From Sphingomonas sp. (GTDB lineage: Bacteria > Pseudomonadota > Alphaproteobacteria > Sphingomonadales > Sphingomonadaceae): DNA of 49,911 bases. The position numbers and the translations under genes are program-made. The notes under the pieces were generated by a model, which did not search any database, was not told the DNA's origin, and worked only from the letters and a program-made list of their open reading frames with translations. This document shows, in pieces, positions 7,337-16,847 of the stretch. Location: positions 1-49,911 of the forward strand of contig NZ_JANYGG010000026.1 of NCBI RefSeq assembly GCF_025362505.1. Reading direction: 5' to 3'. Numbering within the stretch: the first letter of the stretch is position 1; every line of letters starts with the position of its first letter.

Positions 7337-9259
7337 GTGACCAGCCCCGGCGACCAGAACCGTTTCAACGAAGACAAGGCAAGCTACACCGTGCGCGGCT
7401 CGGAGGCGCCCGACCTCGAGGCCGGAGTCGCGGCGATCCGCAACGTCATGAAGACGCTCCCCGCGCGCCCCGGCGTCTATCGCATGCAGGACGCCCGCGG
7501 CGACGTGCTCTACGTCGGCAAGGCGCGCGGCCTCAAGCAGCGCGTCACCAACTATACCCAGGTTGCGCGCCTGTCGAAGCGCCTCCAGCGGATGGTCGCG
7601 CAGACCCGCTCGATGACCATCGTCACGACCCGCACAGAGGCCGAGGCGCTGCTGCTCGAGGCACAACTCATCAAGCGCTTCCGTCCGCCCTACAATGTCC
7701 TCCTGCGCGACGACAAAAGCTTCCCGTTCATCCTGCTTCGCGAGGATCACCCCTTCGCCCGGGTTCAGAAGCACCGCGGCGCGCGCCGCGCCAAGGGGCA
7801 ATATTTCGGCCCTTTCGCGAGCGCCGGATCGGTCACCCGCACGCTCAATGCGCTACAGAAACTGTTCCTGCTGCGCAGCTGCTCGGACAGCTTCTTCGCC
7901 AACCGCTCGCGGCCCTGCCTGCTGTACCAGATCCGCCGCTGCTCGGCGCCGTGCGTCGGGCGGATCGAGCAGGCCGCCTATGCCGAACTGGTCGACGACG
8001 CGAAAAGCTTCCTCGCCGGCAAGTCGACCGGGGTGCAGGCGAAGCTCGGCAAGGCGATGGCCGACGCCGCCGAGGCGCAGGACTTTGAGCTCGCCGCGGT
8101 TTACCGTGACCGCCTGCGCGCGCTGACCTACATCCAGGGCAGCCAGACGGTCCACGCCGAGGGGCTCGGCGACGCCGACATTTTCGCGCTCGCCTGCAAT
8201 GCCGGGCAGATGTGCATCCAGGCATTCTTCATCCGTGGTGGCCAGAACTGGGGCCACCGCGCTTTCTTCCCGGCGCATACCAACGACGTCCCCGAAGACG
8301 AAGTAATGACGAGTTTTCTCGTCCAGTTCTACGAGGATATGCCGCCACCCAAGCGCATCCTCGTCGACCGCGACCTTCTTGAGGTCGAGCTGCTCACCGA
8401 GGCGTTGTCCGAACGCGCCGAGCGCAAGGTCGCGATCGAGCGCCCCCAGCGCGGCGACCGCAAGAAGCTCGTCGACCAGGCCAGCCGCAACGCCGAGGAA
8501 GCGCTCGAACGCCGCCTCGCCGAGGGCACCACCCAGGGCAAGCTGCTGCGCGAACTCGCCGACACGTTCGAGCTCCTCGACCCGCCCAAGCGAATCGAAG
8601 TCTATGACAACAGCCACATCATGGGCACCAACGCGACCGGCGCGATGATCGTCGCCGGCCCCGAGGGTTTCCGCACCAACGCCTATCGCAAGTTCAACAT
8701 CAAGTCGGACATTACCCCCGGCGACGATTTCGGGATGATGCGCGAGGTGCTCGAACGCCGCTTCGCCCGGCTCGAGAAGGACGATCCCGACCGCTCCTCG
8801 GGCGAGTGGCCCGACCTGCTGCTGATCGACGGCGGCAAGGGCCAGCTGTCGGTGGTGTGCGAGATCATGGAAAATGCCGGGGTCCACGACATTCCCGTCG
8901 TCGGCATCGCGAAGGGACCGCATCACGGTCGCGACGGACGTGAGGTGTTTCATCTTCCCAACGGGCGCGAGATCACGTTGCCGCCCAACGCGCCGCTTAT
9001 GTTCTATCTCCAGAGGCTGCGCGACGAGGCGCACCGCTTTGCCATCGGAACGCACCGGGCGAAGCGTGCCAAGTCGCTGACTACCTCGACCCTCGACGAA
9101 GTCCCCGGCATCGGCCCCAACCGCAAGCGCGCGCTCCTGATGCACTTTGGCACCGCCCGTGCGGTGAAGGGCGCCGCCCTCGAAGACCTCGAACGCGCCC
9201 CCGGCATCTCCAAGGCGATGGCCCGCCAGCTTCACGACTATTTCCACCCGCGCGGTTAG
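7337..9259 (+). CDS. uvrC: Excinuclease ABC subunit C
   Basis: UvrC makes both incisions of bacterial nucleotide excision repair. It has 640 aa, close to the usual 600-640. The GIY-YIG nuclease is at about 45-125 (RPGVYRMQDARGDVLYVGK). The UVR motif that binds UvrB is around 230-262, the RNase H-like nuclease domain starts near RIEVYDNSHIMG (about 413), and helix-hairpin-helix motifs are at the C-terminus (DEVPGIGPNRKRALL). It starts at GTG 7337. It ends 9 nt before recO on the same strand, so the two repair genes probably share a transcript. Confidence 0.97.
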   Translation: MTSPGDQNRFNEDKASYTVRGSEAPDLEAGVAAIRNVMKTLPARPGVYRMQDARGDVLYVGKARGLKQRVTNYTQVARLSKRLQRMVAQTRSMTIVTTRTEAEALLLEAQLIKRFRPPYNVLLRDDKSFPFILLREDHPFARVQKHRGARRAKGQYFGPFASAGSVTRTLNALQKLFLLRSCSDSFFANRSRPCLLYQIRRCSAPCVGRIEQAAYAELVDDAKSFLAGKSTGVQAKLGKAMADAAEAQDFELAAVYRDRLRALTYIQGSQTVHAEGLGDADIFALACNAGQMCIQAFFIRGGQNWGHRAFFPAHTNDVPEDEVMTSFLVQFYEDMPPPKRILVDRDLLEVELLTEALSERAERKVAIERPQRGDRKKLVDQASRNAEEALERRLAEGTTQGKLLRELADTFELLDPPKRIEVYDNSHIMGTNATGAMIVAGPEGFRTNAYRKFNIKSDITPGDDFGMMREVLERRFARLEKDDPDRSSGEWPDLLLIDGGKGQLSVVCEIMENAGVHDIPVVGIAKGPHHGRDGREVFHLPNGREITLPPNAPLMFYLQRLRDEAHRFAIGTHRAKRAKSLTTSTLDEVPGIGPNRKRALLMHFGTARAVKGAALEDLERAPGISKAMARQLHDYFHPRG

Positions 9260-9268
9260 GGGAGGGCC

Positions 9269-10003
9269 GTGCGCCTCGTAACCCCCGCGATCGTCCTCGC
9301 GCTGCGGAGCCACGGCGAGCATGGCGCGATTGTTCGCCTGCTGACCCCCGATCACGGCCTCCAGGCGGCCTATGTCCGCGGCGCGCGTGGCCGTCGGATG
9401 CGTCCCATCCTGATCGCCGGTAACCTGGTCGAGGTTCGCCTTTCGGCCCGGACCGACGCCCAGCTCGCCCACGCCGATGTCGAGCTGACCCATAGCCGCG
9501 CGCCGCTGCTCGCCGAACCGCTCCCCGCCGCGGCGATCGAGTGGGCCGCCGCGCTGACCGCCACCGTCCTGCCCGAAGGCCAGCCCTATCCGCGGCTCCA
9601 CGCCGCGCTCGACGGGCTCCTCGCCGCGATCGAGGCGGCGCCCTCCGCCAGCGGCTGGGCGACCGCGCTGGTGCGCTACGAACTGCTCCTGCTCGCCGAG
9701 CTCGGCTTCGGCCTCGACCTCGACCAGTGCGCCGTCACCGGCACATCGGAAGCGCTCAACGCGGTCAGCCCGCGCTCGGGCCGCGCGGTCAGCGACGGTG
9801 CCGCCTTACGCTATGCCGGCAAGCTGTTCGCGCTCCCCACTTTCCTCCGCGCCGGCGGCCCCGCCAGCCTCCCCGACATTCTCGACGGCCTCACGCTGAC
9901 CGGCCATTTCCTGATGCGCGACCTCGTCACCGACCGTGCCGCGCCGATCGCCGAAGCGCGCGCCCGGCTGGTCGAACGGCTGGAGCGCGCGGCGGGAAGC
10001 TAA
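9269..10003 (+). CDS. recO: DNA repair protein RecO
   Basis: RecO loads RecA onto SSB-coated DNA with RecR (RecFOR pathway). It has 244 aa. The N-terminal OB-fold ([20 protein letters not shown]) is clear, followed by a helical C-terminal half with [14 protein letters not shown]. The usual four zinc-finger cysteines are absent, as is frequent in alphaproteobacterial RecO. It starts at GTG 9269 with a strong GGGGAGGG site immediately upstream, 9 nt after the uvrC stop. Confidence 0.93.
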   Translation: MRLVTPAIVLALRSHGEHGAIVRLLTPDHGLQAAYVRGARGRRMRPILIAGNLVEVRLSARTDAQLAHADVELTHSRAPLLAEPLPAAAIEWAAALTATVLPEGQPYPRLHAALDGLLAAIEAAPSASGWATALVRYELLLLAELGFGLDLDQCAVTGTSEALNAVSPRSGRAVSDGAALRYAGKLFALPTFLRAGGPASLPDILDGLTLTGHFLMRDLVTDRAAPIAEARARLVERLERAAGS

Positions 10004-10042
10004 CCAGTTGTGGCGCGGGCAATGCTCGCCTAGCATCCGCCG

Positions 10043-10462
10043 ATGTCCAGCAAGCCGACCGGCGCCACCCTCGCGATCCTGTTCCCTTACGCTGCGACCA
10101 CCGGCGGAGTGACGGTGCGCGTAGCGGTGAGCTACCTCGCCGAACAGTCGGACCCGTCGGCCGGGCGCTGGTTCTGGTCCTATCACATCCGGATCGAGAA
10201 TGGCGCGGACAAGGCAATCCAATTGCTCTCGCGCCGGTGGCACATCGTCGACGGGCGCGGGGCCGAGCATGAGGTGATCGGCGACGGCGTCGTCGGCGAC
10301 ATGCCGCTGATCGGGTCGGGGGCGAGCTTTGACTATGTCTCGGGGTGCCCGCTGACGACCCCGGTGGGCTCGATGGAAGGCAGCTTCCGCATGGTCGACG
10401 AGGACGGCAACACGTTCGACGCGACCATCCCCAAATTCGCGCTTATCGGCCCTGCTGCTTGA
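10043..10462 (+). CDS. apaG: ApaG domain protein
   Basis: A 139-aa ApaG protein, a single fibronectin-III-like beta sandwich, linked in other bacteria to Co2+ resistance/Mg2+ efflux and diadenosine tetraphosphate metabolism. Recognisable stretches are WFWSYHIRIENGA, LLSRRWHIVDGRG, GVVGDMPLIGSG and MEGSFRMVDEDG. It is longer at the N-terminus than E. coli ApaG (125 aa). Its 3' end overlaps the 3' end of the convergent asnB by 20 nt. Confidence 0.93.
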   Translation: MSSKPTGATLAILFPYAATTGGVTVRVAVSYLAEQSDPSAGRWFWSYHIRIENGADKAIQLLSRRWHIVDGRGAEHEVIGDGVVGDMPLIGSGASFDYVSGCPLTTPVGSMEGSFRMVDEDGNTFDATIPKFALIGPAA

Positions 10463-12362
10463 GCCGCGTCGTGTCCGCCACTGGCGCGTCGATAAACCTG
10501 CGCGCCCACAGCTCGATCGCCATCACCGCGAGCAGCGAATAGCTCCCGTCAATTCGTCCTGACAGTGTGTCATCGCGCAATTTGGCGACGGCATCGCGGT
10601 CGAACAGCCCGCGACCCTCGATAACCTGCGGCGTCGTCAATTCCTCGAGCATCGGCCTCATTCGTCCGCGCAGCCAGCCGCGCAAAGGCACGCCGAACCC
10701 GGCTTTCGGGCGCGTAAGGATTTCCGGCGGGAGATCGGGCGCAATCGCCTTGCGCAGCGCCCATTTGCTGGTGCGGCCGCGCAGCTTGCCGCGAGCGGGC
10801 AGGGTGGCCGCCCACGCGATCAGGTCCGGGTCGAGCAGGGGCACACGAATTTCGACCCCATGCGCCATCCCGGTCTTGTCGGTGTAATTGAGATTATGGT
10901 CGGCGAGGAAGAAGCGCTGGTCGAGCGCCAGCGTGCGTTCGACCGCGTCGTGCGTCTCGAGCGCGTCGAGCGCGGCCTGCATCGGGCCACGGATCAGCTC
11001 TGCCGCGACTGGTCTTGCCAGCAGCTGGGCGGCGGAGGGCGCGGATAACCATTCGAACCTGGCGATCGTCCGCGCGTCGCCGTCGCCGCCGATCGTGGAG
11101 AGCAGTTTGGCAATGCGCCGAGCCTGCGTCGATAAAGACCCGCCACGTCCGGCCGCAGCCCTCGCCAAAGGATCGCGTATCACCTGTGGGACGAGGCCAA
11201 CGAGCGGATCTATACGGGCGGCCAGATGGCGCCGATACCCGGTAAAAATGTCGTCGCCGCCCGCACCGCTCAGCAGAACCTTGATCCCGACGCTGGCGGC
11301 CAGCGCCGAGATATGGCTCGACAGCAATGCTGCTGGGTCGGCCTGCGGCTCATCGAGGTCGGCGATGAGCTGGGGAAAATCGTCCACGATCCGGTCGTCG
11401 ATCGACACCTCGTGGAGCGGAACTCCGAAATGCTTGGCGAGCATCCGGGCGAAGGGCAGGTCGGCTACGATCTCGTCATCGTGGCCAAGCCCTTCGTAGC
11501 GGGCTGTAAAGCAGGGCATCGGCCGGGGGCTGCGCTTTCGCGCAATCGCAACGATTCCGCCGGAATCAACGCCTCCGGAAAGGAATGCTCCGACTTCCAC
11601 ATCCGCCAGCATCTGGCGTTCGACCGCAGTCTCCAAGTGCCGCCGCGTGCCCGCAACGATGTCCGCATCGCAAAGCGGTCTGGGATCGGGCGACGGCAAG
11701 CGATAGAAGCTGCCGCGACTTTCCTTACCGCTACGGTCGATCGTCAGCCACGTGCCCGGCGCGAGCTTGCGCACGGCTGCAAACATCGTTCGTTCGCCGG
11801 GCGAATAAAGATAAGTCAGATAGGCGCCTGCTGCGGCTTGATCGATTGTTCGATCGAGGCCGGGAACGGGCAACAGCGCCTTGATCTCGCTTGCGAACGC
11901 CAGCCCGCCCGGCGTGCGCGAGATGTACAGCGGCTTGACCCCGACCCCATCGCGGACAAGCGTCAGGGTTTGGTCGCGGCGGTCCCACAGCGCGAATGCG
12001 AAGATGCCATTGAGGCGTTTCAGGGCATCCACGGTGTCGCGCGCCAGCAATTCGAGGAGTACTTCGGTGTCGCTGGTGCCGCGGAAGACTGCACCCCGTC
12101 TCGTCAGTTCGGACCGCAATACGGGAGCGTTATACAGTTCGCCATTATAGCAAATGATAAAGCGGCCGGTTGAGTCCGTCATGGGTTGATGGCCAGTCGA
12201 TGACAGGTCGACGATCGCGAGGCGCCGGTGGACCAGCGCCAGCCTCCCGTCGGCATCTGTGAAGACACCGCTATCGTCGGGACCGCGATGGTCGATCGCT
12301 AACCCCATCGCGGCAGGCAACCCGGCGGGGAAGTCGCCGAGAAACCCGGCTATGCCGCACAT
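10443..12362 (-). CDS. asnB: Asparagine synthase (glutamine-hydrolysing)-like amidotransferase
   Basis: A 639-aa AsnB-family enzyme. The class II glutaminase domain begins MCGIAGFLG with the nucleophile Cys2. The synthetase domain carries the ATP pyrophosphatase loop SGGVDS at 262-267. It adenylates a carboxyl group and transfers ammonia. Immediately upstream on the same strand (18 nt gap) is the wzc-type kinase. AsnB homologues inside polysaccharide loci often amidate a sugar acid or carrier rather than supply asparagine, so a role in exopolysaccharide modification is a fair alternative. Confidence 0.9.
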   Translation of the reverse strand: MCGIAGFLGDFPAGLPAAMGLAIDHRGPDDSGVFTDADGRLALVHRRLAIVDLSSTGHQPMTDSTGRFIICYNGELYNAPVLRSELTRRGAVFRGTSDTEVLLELLARDTVDALKRLNGIFAFALWDRRDQTLTLVRDGVGVKPLYISRTPGGLAFASEIKALLPVPGLDRTIDQAAAGAYLTYLYSPGERTMFAAVRKLAPGTWLTIDRSGKESRGSFYRLPSPDPRPLCDADIVAGTRRHLETAVERQMLADVEVGAFLSGGVDSGGIVAIARKRSPRPMPCFTARYEGLGHDDEIVADLPFARMLAKHFGVPLHEVSIDDRIVDDFPQLIADLDEPQADPAALLSSHISALAASVGIKVLLSGAGGDDIFTGYRRHLAARIDPLVGLVPQVIRDPLARAAAGRGGSLSTQARRIAKLLSTIGGDGDARTIARFEWLSAPSAAQLLARPVAAELIRGPMQAALDALETHDAVERTLALDQRFFLADHNLNYTDKTGMAHGVEIRVPLLDPDLIAWAATLPARGKLRGRTSKWALRKAIAPDLPPEILTRPKAGFGVPLRGWLRGRMRPMLEELTTPQVIEGRGLFDRDAVAKLRDDTLSGRIDGSYSLLAVMAIELWARRFIDAPVADTTRLKQQGR

Positions 12363-12380
12363 CAGCCGGCTGCCGCCGGC

Positions 12381-14609
12381 CTATTTGCCATAGTTGTAAT
12401 CATAGCCGTAGCCGTAGCCGTAACCCATGTTCTTCTCGTCGAACTTGGTCAGGATGGCGCCAATGAAGTGTCCGCGGACGGCGAGGATGCGTTCGATCGC
12501 GTGACGGGCCTGGGTCGCGCGGGTACGGTTTGATTCGACTACGAACACGACCCCTTCGGCAACCCGCGACAGCAACGGTGCGTCGGCCAGCCCGAGTATC
12601 GGCGGACCGTCGATCAGCACATGGTCATACTGTTCGCCCGCTTCGCGGATGATCCGTTCGACACTGTCCGACGATAGCAATTCGGCGGGGTTGGGCGGCA
12701 CCTGCCCGGCGGTTAGGAAGCTCAGGTTGGCGGTCCCGCTCGGCTCGACAAATTGGTCAAGCTCGCCGTCGCCGGTCAGCAAATTGCTGAGACCGCCGCC
12801 GAGCGGCTTGCCAAGCACCCTATGAAGCCCCGGGTTGCGCATGTCGGCGTCGATCAGCAGCACCTTGGCGCCGACCGAAGCCAGTCCGAGCGCCAGTGCC
12901 AACGCGGTCGTCGACTTGCCTTCGCGCGGCTGGGTGCTGGTCAGCAGGATCGTCTTGGGCGTGCCGTGCGAGGTCGAGAACTGGATCGAGGTGAGGATCG
13001 AGAAATAGGCCTCCGAAAGCGGCGACTTGCTCTCGACCATCGCCCGATCCATTTCCGCGACCTCGAGCTTGGGCGTTGCGCCGAGCAATGGCACGCCAAG
13101 CTTGCGCTGGAAATCGGCCGGCAGGACCGCGGCTTCGGCCAGTTGCTCAAGGACCAGCGCGGCAACCGCGCCGAGGATCAGCCCGATGAGCAAGCCCATC
13201 ATCACGTTCAGGCGCAGATTGGGCTTGGATGGCATGCCCGGGACCAGCGCGCGGTCGACGATCGAAACATTGTTCGTGCCCACCCCGCCGGCAACCCCGA
13301 CTTCCTTGAACCGCTGGAGCAGCGAATCGTACAGCGCGCGGTTGGTGTCGACGTCGCGCTGGATGATGTTGTACTCGATGGTGCGCTGCTGCTGATCGAG
13401 CACCGCCGACTTGAGCGAGTTGACCCGGGCCTGCAGCCCGTTCTCTGCGGCCAACGCGGCGCGATATTTCCCTGAGATATTGCTGACGACGGACGAAGTG
13501 ACCCGTCCCCGTTCGCGGCTAATCTGCCGGTCGAGTTCGCCGATCTGGGCTTTGAGCGCAATCACCGTCGGATAATCCGGGCCGAAGTCGCTTTGCAGCT
13601 TGCTTAGCTGGGCGGTCAATTCGGCGTGCTGCTGGCTGAGCGCGTTGAGCGCCGGGTTCATCGTCGCCGCTTGCGCCGCCTGGCCTCCGGCGGCCCCGCC
13701 GAGATCGGCTTGCGCCTGCACCCGCGCGGTCCGGGCGGAGGCAAGCTGTGACGAAAGCTGCGACAGGTCTTGAGACGCCAGCGTGTCTTCGCTCGCAATG
13801 CTGCCGTCCGAACGGCCGCCGGAACTGCCACCCGAACTCATGATCTTGATGAGGCCCTGAGCCTGCGCATAGTCAGCCGCCTTGCGCTCGGAATCTTCGA
13901 GCTTGGTGCGGACCGCGTTCAACCGGTTCTGGAGGAATTGCCGGGCGTAGGCGGTGGCCTCGAACCGCCGGTTGAGGTTCTCCTCGATGAATTTCTAAGC
14001 GATCGAATTGGTGACGGCCGCTGCCATCGACGGGTTCGGTGATACGAAGCGCACGTCGACAATGCTCGACATCCGGATCGGCGCGACCAAAGTATTGCCA
14101 TTGACGATGCCGGTCGCGATCTGGAACCGCCTTGTCCGCGAGAGCGCCTTCAGGTCGGTCACGTCGTTCGGTCGGTAACCCGACAGGAATTCATAATTGT
14201 CGGCGAGGCGGAGATCGCGCACGACGGCTTCGGACAGCGAGCGGCTCTTGAGCAACGAATATTGGGTCTGATAAAATTCGTTGTTCCACGAATTGCTGCT
14301 GCCCTCGGCTTCGACTCCTCCGACACTGATGACCTTTGGCGCTTCGCGGTCGACCTGGATCGTGACAGTCGCGGTATATTCCCGCTGGGTCAGCATCGCC
14401 ATCAGCAGCGCCAGCCCGACGCACGCCGCGGTGATCGCCATGATCGCGTAACGCCGCTTGTAGAAAATCCGCCAATAGTGGCGCAGCACCGACTCCTGCG
14501 TGTCGGCCTCGCTCATCGCGGCAGCGGTGTAGGCGATCGGCACGCCCGCATGGCCCAATGCAGGCAACGGATGGGATCCTGACGGGACGGGGGCGAACTG
14601 GTCGTTCAA
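12381..14609 (-). pseudogene. Wzc-type polysaccharide co-polymerase / tyrosine autokinase, interrupted by in-frame TAG
   Basis: Read through, this is one gene of about 742 codons. The N-terminal part (13995-14609, 204 aa) has the Wzz domain with TM1 near residue 55-72. A TAG at 13995-13997 follows SIA, and the same frame continues KFIEENLNRRFEATAYAR into the rest (to 12381). That part holds a coiled coil, the second TM, Walker A QPREGKSTTA, A' LLIDADMRNP, B VLIDGPPILG, and a C-terminal tyrosine cluster with six Tyr. Such kinases control chain length and export of EPS. One base change from GAG or CAG would give the TAG. The downstream half could restart at TTG 13922 as a separate cytoplasmic kinase. 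Confidence 0.85.
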
Positions 14610-14621
14610 CGTAAATACTCG

Positions 14622-15074
14622 CTACAGGATCGGGATGAACGACCCGACCGTTGGGAAGCTGGTCGTGAAGTCCTTGAGCAGCCGCCGCGCGGCATTCTCG
14701 CCGACGACGATAATGTCGTTGCCATAGATCTGGGGGTCGGCGTAGCGGCCCGATCGAATGTCCTTCAGGCTGAACAGCGCCGCCAGCTTCTGGTTGTTGA
14801 CGGTTCGGAACACGACCACCTTGTTGAGGTCGGCGATGTCAGCGGCGCCCTTGGCGGTGGCGATCGCCTGTTGCAGCGTCATCTTGCCGATGATCGGATA
14901 GACGCCTGGGTCGCGCACCGAACCGTCGACCGTGACCCTCTGCGCGCGGGCCTCCTTGACGTTGACCGACACCTGGGGGTTCTTGAGGTAGCGGCCGCGC
15001 AGCATCTCCGAGATGCGGGTGCCGAGCTCACCGGGCGTGCTGCCGCCGGCCGCCGCCGCATCGGCAAAAAAAAG
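14622..15074 (-). pseudogene. Wza-type polysaccharide export protein, 5'-truncated
   Basis: The C-terminal part of an outer-membrane polysaccharide export protein. It has the tail of the poly-export domain (ELGTRISEMLRGRYLKNP) and one SLBB domain (VTVDGSVRDPGVYPI onward), ending FPTVGSFIPIL. The reading frame is open only back to 15074, where TGA occurs. No signal peptide, lipobox or first half of the export domain is present. An internal ATG lies at 15005. The missing 5' end coincides with the A8 tract at 15066-15073. It lies 12 nt upstream of the wzc-like gene, as expected for an EPS export operon. Confidence 0.8.
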
Positions 15075-15797
15075 TCACTTCACTGTGTTCCCGATGGCAC
15101 ACGTGTCTATGCGATCGGTGACATCCATGGTTGCCGCGACGAGCTCGAGCAACTGTTCGGCCTGATCGACTTGGACTCGCAATCCTTCGCTGGCCATACG
15201 CACCTGATTTTCCTCGGGGACCTGGTCGATCGCGGGCCCGACAGCGCCGGGGTGGTGGAAATCGTGCGCCGTTGCACCATTCCCGGTTCGCCCTGCCACG
15301 TCTTGATGGGCAATCACGAGGAAGCCATGCTCGCCGCCTTCGACGGCGAGCAGGATCCGCGCGGGTGGCTCAACTACGGCGGGTTCCAGACGCTCGAAAG
15401 CTATGGTGTCGCGCGCGCCGAACATTTTTCGCCCGGCTTCAACCTCGCCCAGCGAATGCGCGAGGCGATCCCGGCCGAACATATCGCCTTCCTCCGCTCG
15501 CGTCCCAGCCAGTTCGCATTCGGCGATTATTTGTTTGTCCACGCCGGCATTCGCCCCGGTGTCCCGCTCGAACGGCAAGACTCCGCCGATCTGCGCTGGA
15601 TTCGCGCCGGGTTTCTCGACAGCGAGGTCGATCATGGCTTCACCGTGGTCCACGGTCACACCATCAGCGCTGAGCCTGAAAATTTTGCCAACCGCATCGG
15701 CATCGACACCGGCTGCTATGCCGGCGGCCACCTGACCGCGCTGGTGCTCGAAGGGTGCGAGCAGCGATTCCTGCAGGTGCCGGCGGGGTCGGCGTAG
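15066..15797 (+). CDS. Metallophosphoesterase (Ser/Thr phosphatase-like), start missing
   Basis: About 240 residues of a calcineurin-like phosphoesterase. All metal-site blocks are present: YAIGDIHGC, FLGDLVDRGPDS, LMGNHEE, VHAG and VVHGHT. The family normally starts 10-25 residues before RVYAIGDIHG, but no ATG, GTG or TTG occurs in frame after the A8 run. The next in-frame start is TTG 14871, and those 65 codons are antisense to the wza fragment and do not look like protein. The 5' end therefore seems lost at the same junction that truncates wza. The domain itself is intact. Confidence 0.8.
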   Translation, partial: KKKSLHCVPDGTRVYAIGDIHGCRDELEQLFGLIDLDSQSFAGHTHLIFLGDLVDRGPDSAGVVEIVRRCTIPGSPCHVLMGNHEEAMLAAFDGEQDPRGWLNYGGFQTLESYGVARAEHFSPGFNLAQRMREAIPAEHIAFLRSRPSQFAFGDYLFVHAGIRPGVPLERQDSADLRWIRAGFLDSEVDHGFTVVHGHTISAEPENFANRIGIDTGCYAGGHLTALVLEGCEQRFLQVPAGSA

Positions 15798-15800
15798 AAT

Positions 15801-16568
15801 TCAGTCCGCGAAGCGTTCGCCCAGCGTAGCGAGCGACGGCCCGTGGGTCATGTCGAGATGCAACGGCGTGACGCTGACATAATTGTCCGCGATCGCCTCG
15901 AGATCGGTCGCGTGGCCCGGGGTTTCCTTCGCGGGGCCGAGCGCGAACCAGTAATAGCGAAAGCCGCGCGGGTCGCGTCGTTCGACCACTTCGGCCCGAC
16001 CATAGTCGCGCATCCCCTGGCGGCACACGCGAATTCCGGCGACCTGGTCGGCGGGGCAGGCCGGGAAATTGACATTGACCAGCGTACCCGGCGCCATCGG
16101 GGCTTCGATAAGCGGCGCGAGCACCTGCGCGGCCCAGACGCGCGCCGCCTCGAATGGCACCGTTTCGCCCATCCCCTGGCGCGCATAGCACTGGCTCAGC
16201 GCGATCGACGGAACCCCAGCCAGCGCGCCCTCCATCGCCGCCGCTACCGTGCCCGAATAGGTCACGTCCTCGGCCAGGTTGGCGCCGCGATTGATACCCG
16301 ACAGAATGAGGTCGGGCGGACTGTCCTTCATCAACTGGCCGAGTGCCATCATGACCGCATCGGTCGGCGTCCCGGTCACCGCGAACCGCCTGTCGCTTGC
16401 TCGGTGGATGCGCATCGGGCGGGTCAGCGTCAGCGAGTGACCAGCCCCCGACTGTTCGTCGGCCGGGGCTACCACCCATATTTCGTCGGACAGGGTCGCG
16501 GCGATTTCCTCGAGCAGGGCAAGCCCGGGGGCGGCGATTCCGTCGTCGTTGGTAAGGAGAATGCGCAT
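15801..16568 (-). CDS. surE: 5'/3'-nucleotidase SurE
   Basis: SurE dephosphorylates nucleoside monophosphates and is a stationary-phase survival protein. It has 255 aa, the usual length. The metal site is visible: Asp8-Asp9 in MRILLTNDDG, Ser40 in DEQSGAGHS and Asn93 in SGINRG. It is convergent with the metallophosphoesterase (3 nt apart). In many proteobacteria surE neighbours pcm or serS; neither is here. Confidence 0.96.
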   Translation of the reverse strand: MRILLTNDDGIAAPGLALLEEIAATLSDEIWVVAPADEQSGAGHSLTLTRPMRIHRASDRRFAVTGTPTDAVMMALGQLMKDSPPDLILSGINRGANLAEDVTYSGTVAAAMEGALAGVPSIALSQCYARQGMGETVPFEAARVWAAQVLAPLIEAPMAPGTLVNVNFPACPADQVAGIRVCRQGMRDYGRAEVVERRDPRGFRYYWFALGPAKETPGHATDLEAIADNYVSVTPLHLDMTHGPSLATLGERFAD

Positions 16569-16700
16569 CGCGGCGCTATGGCGGTGTCGATCCGCCCGGG
16601 CAACCGCCCGGCGTTGTCGAGCGCTACTGCTAATCTGCGTTATATCGGCAACATAGAAAAATTATCCACAGATGTTCGCGCGAACCCATACGGTCAGTCC

Positions 16701-16729
16701 TTGTTAAGCCTCGCGGGCTTAATTATAGG
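16701..16729 (+). promoter_or_regulatory. Possible sigma70-type promoter of dksA
   Basis: TTGTTA (16701-16706), 17 bp spacer, TATAGG (16724-16729). Each hexamer matches four of six consensus positions. It lies in the 279-bp gap upstream of dksA, the only long intergenic region nearby. It would give a leader of roughly 110 nt. Confidence 0.35.
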
Positions 16730-16744
16730 CCGCGTCGGGGCTTG

Positions 16745-16777
16745 CAGGCATTCTGGGACAAGTCCCGGAAATGCCTG
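16745..16777 (+). promoter_or_regulatory. Strong stem-loop in the dksA leader
   Basis: CAGGCATT (16745-16752) pairs with AATGCCTG (16770-16777), and inside it GGGAC (16755-16759) pairs with GTCCC (16762-16766) around AA. A small CT/GGA internal loop separates the two helices. No U-tract follows, so it does not look like a terminator. Its position between the candidate promoter and the dksA start suggests a leader structure or a protein-binding dyad. Confidence 0.5.
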
Positions 16778-16847
16778 TCAAATTACCTCCGGCTTGTCGG
16801 GCCGTCCGGCGTGTTCGGCGGTTGGCGTTTAGAGTGGGGAGGGATTT

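Noticed and set aside
7853-9601. A 582-codon open frame on the strand opposite uvrC/recO
   Set aside because: It lies fully antisense to two clear repair genes and has the biased composition expected from the complement of GC3-rich codons; no domain is visible.
13995-13997. Amber codon decoded as pyrrolysine or by programmed readthrough
   Set aside because: No pyl genes or readthrough element are visible, and the family does not use such a residue; a point mutation or error is simpler.
14871-15065. 65-codon N-terminal extension of the metallophosphoesterase from TTG 14871
   Set aside because: This stretch is antisense to the authentic wza fragment and unlike the family's N-terminus; it is open by chance.
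16704-16722. CtrA box upstream of dksA (TTAA...TTAA)
   Set aside because: The spacing is 11 bp, not the 7 bp of a CtrA site.
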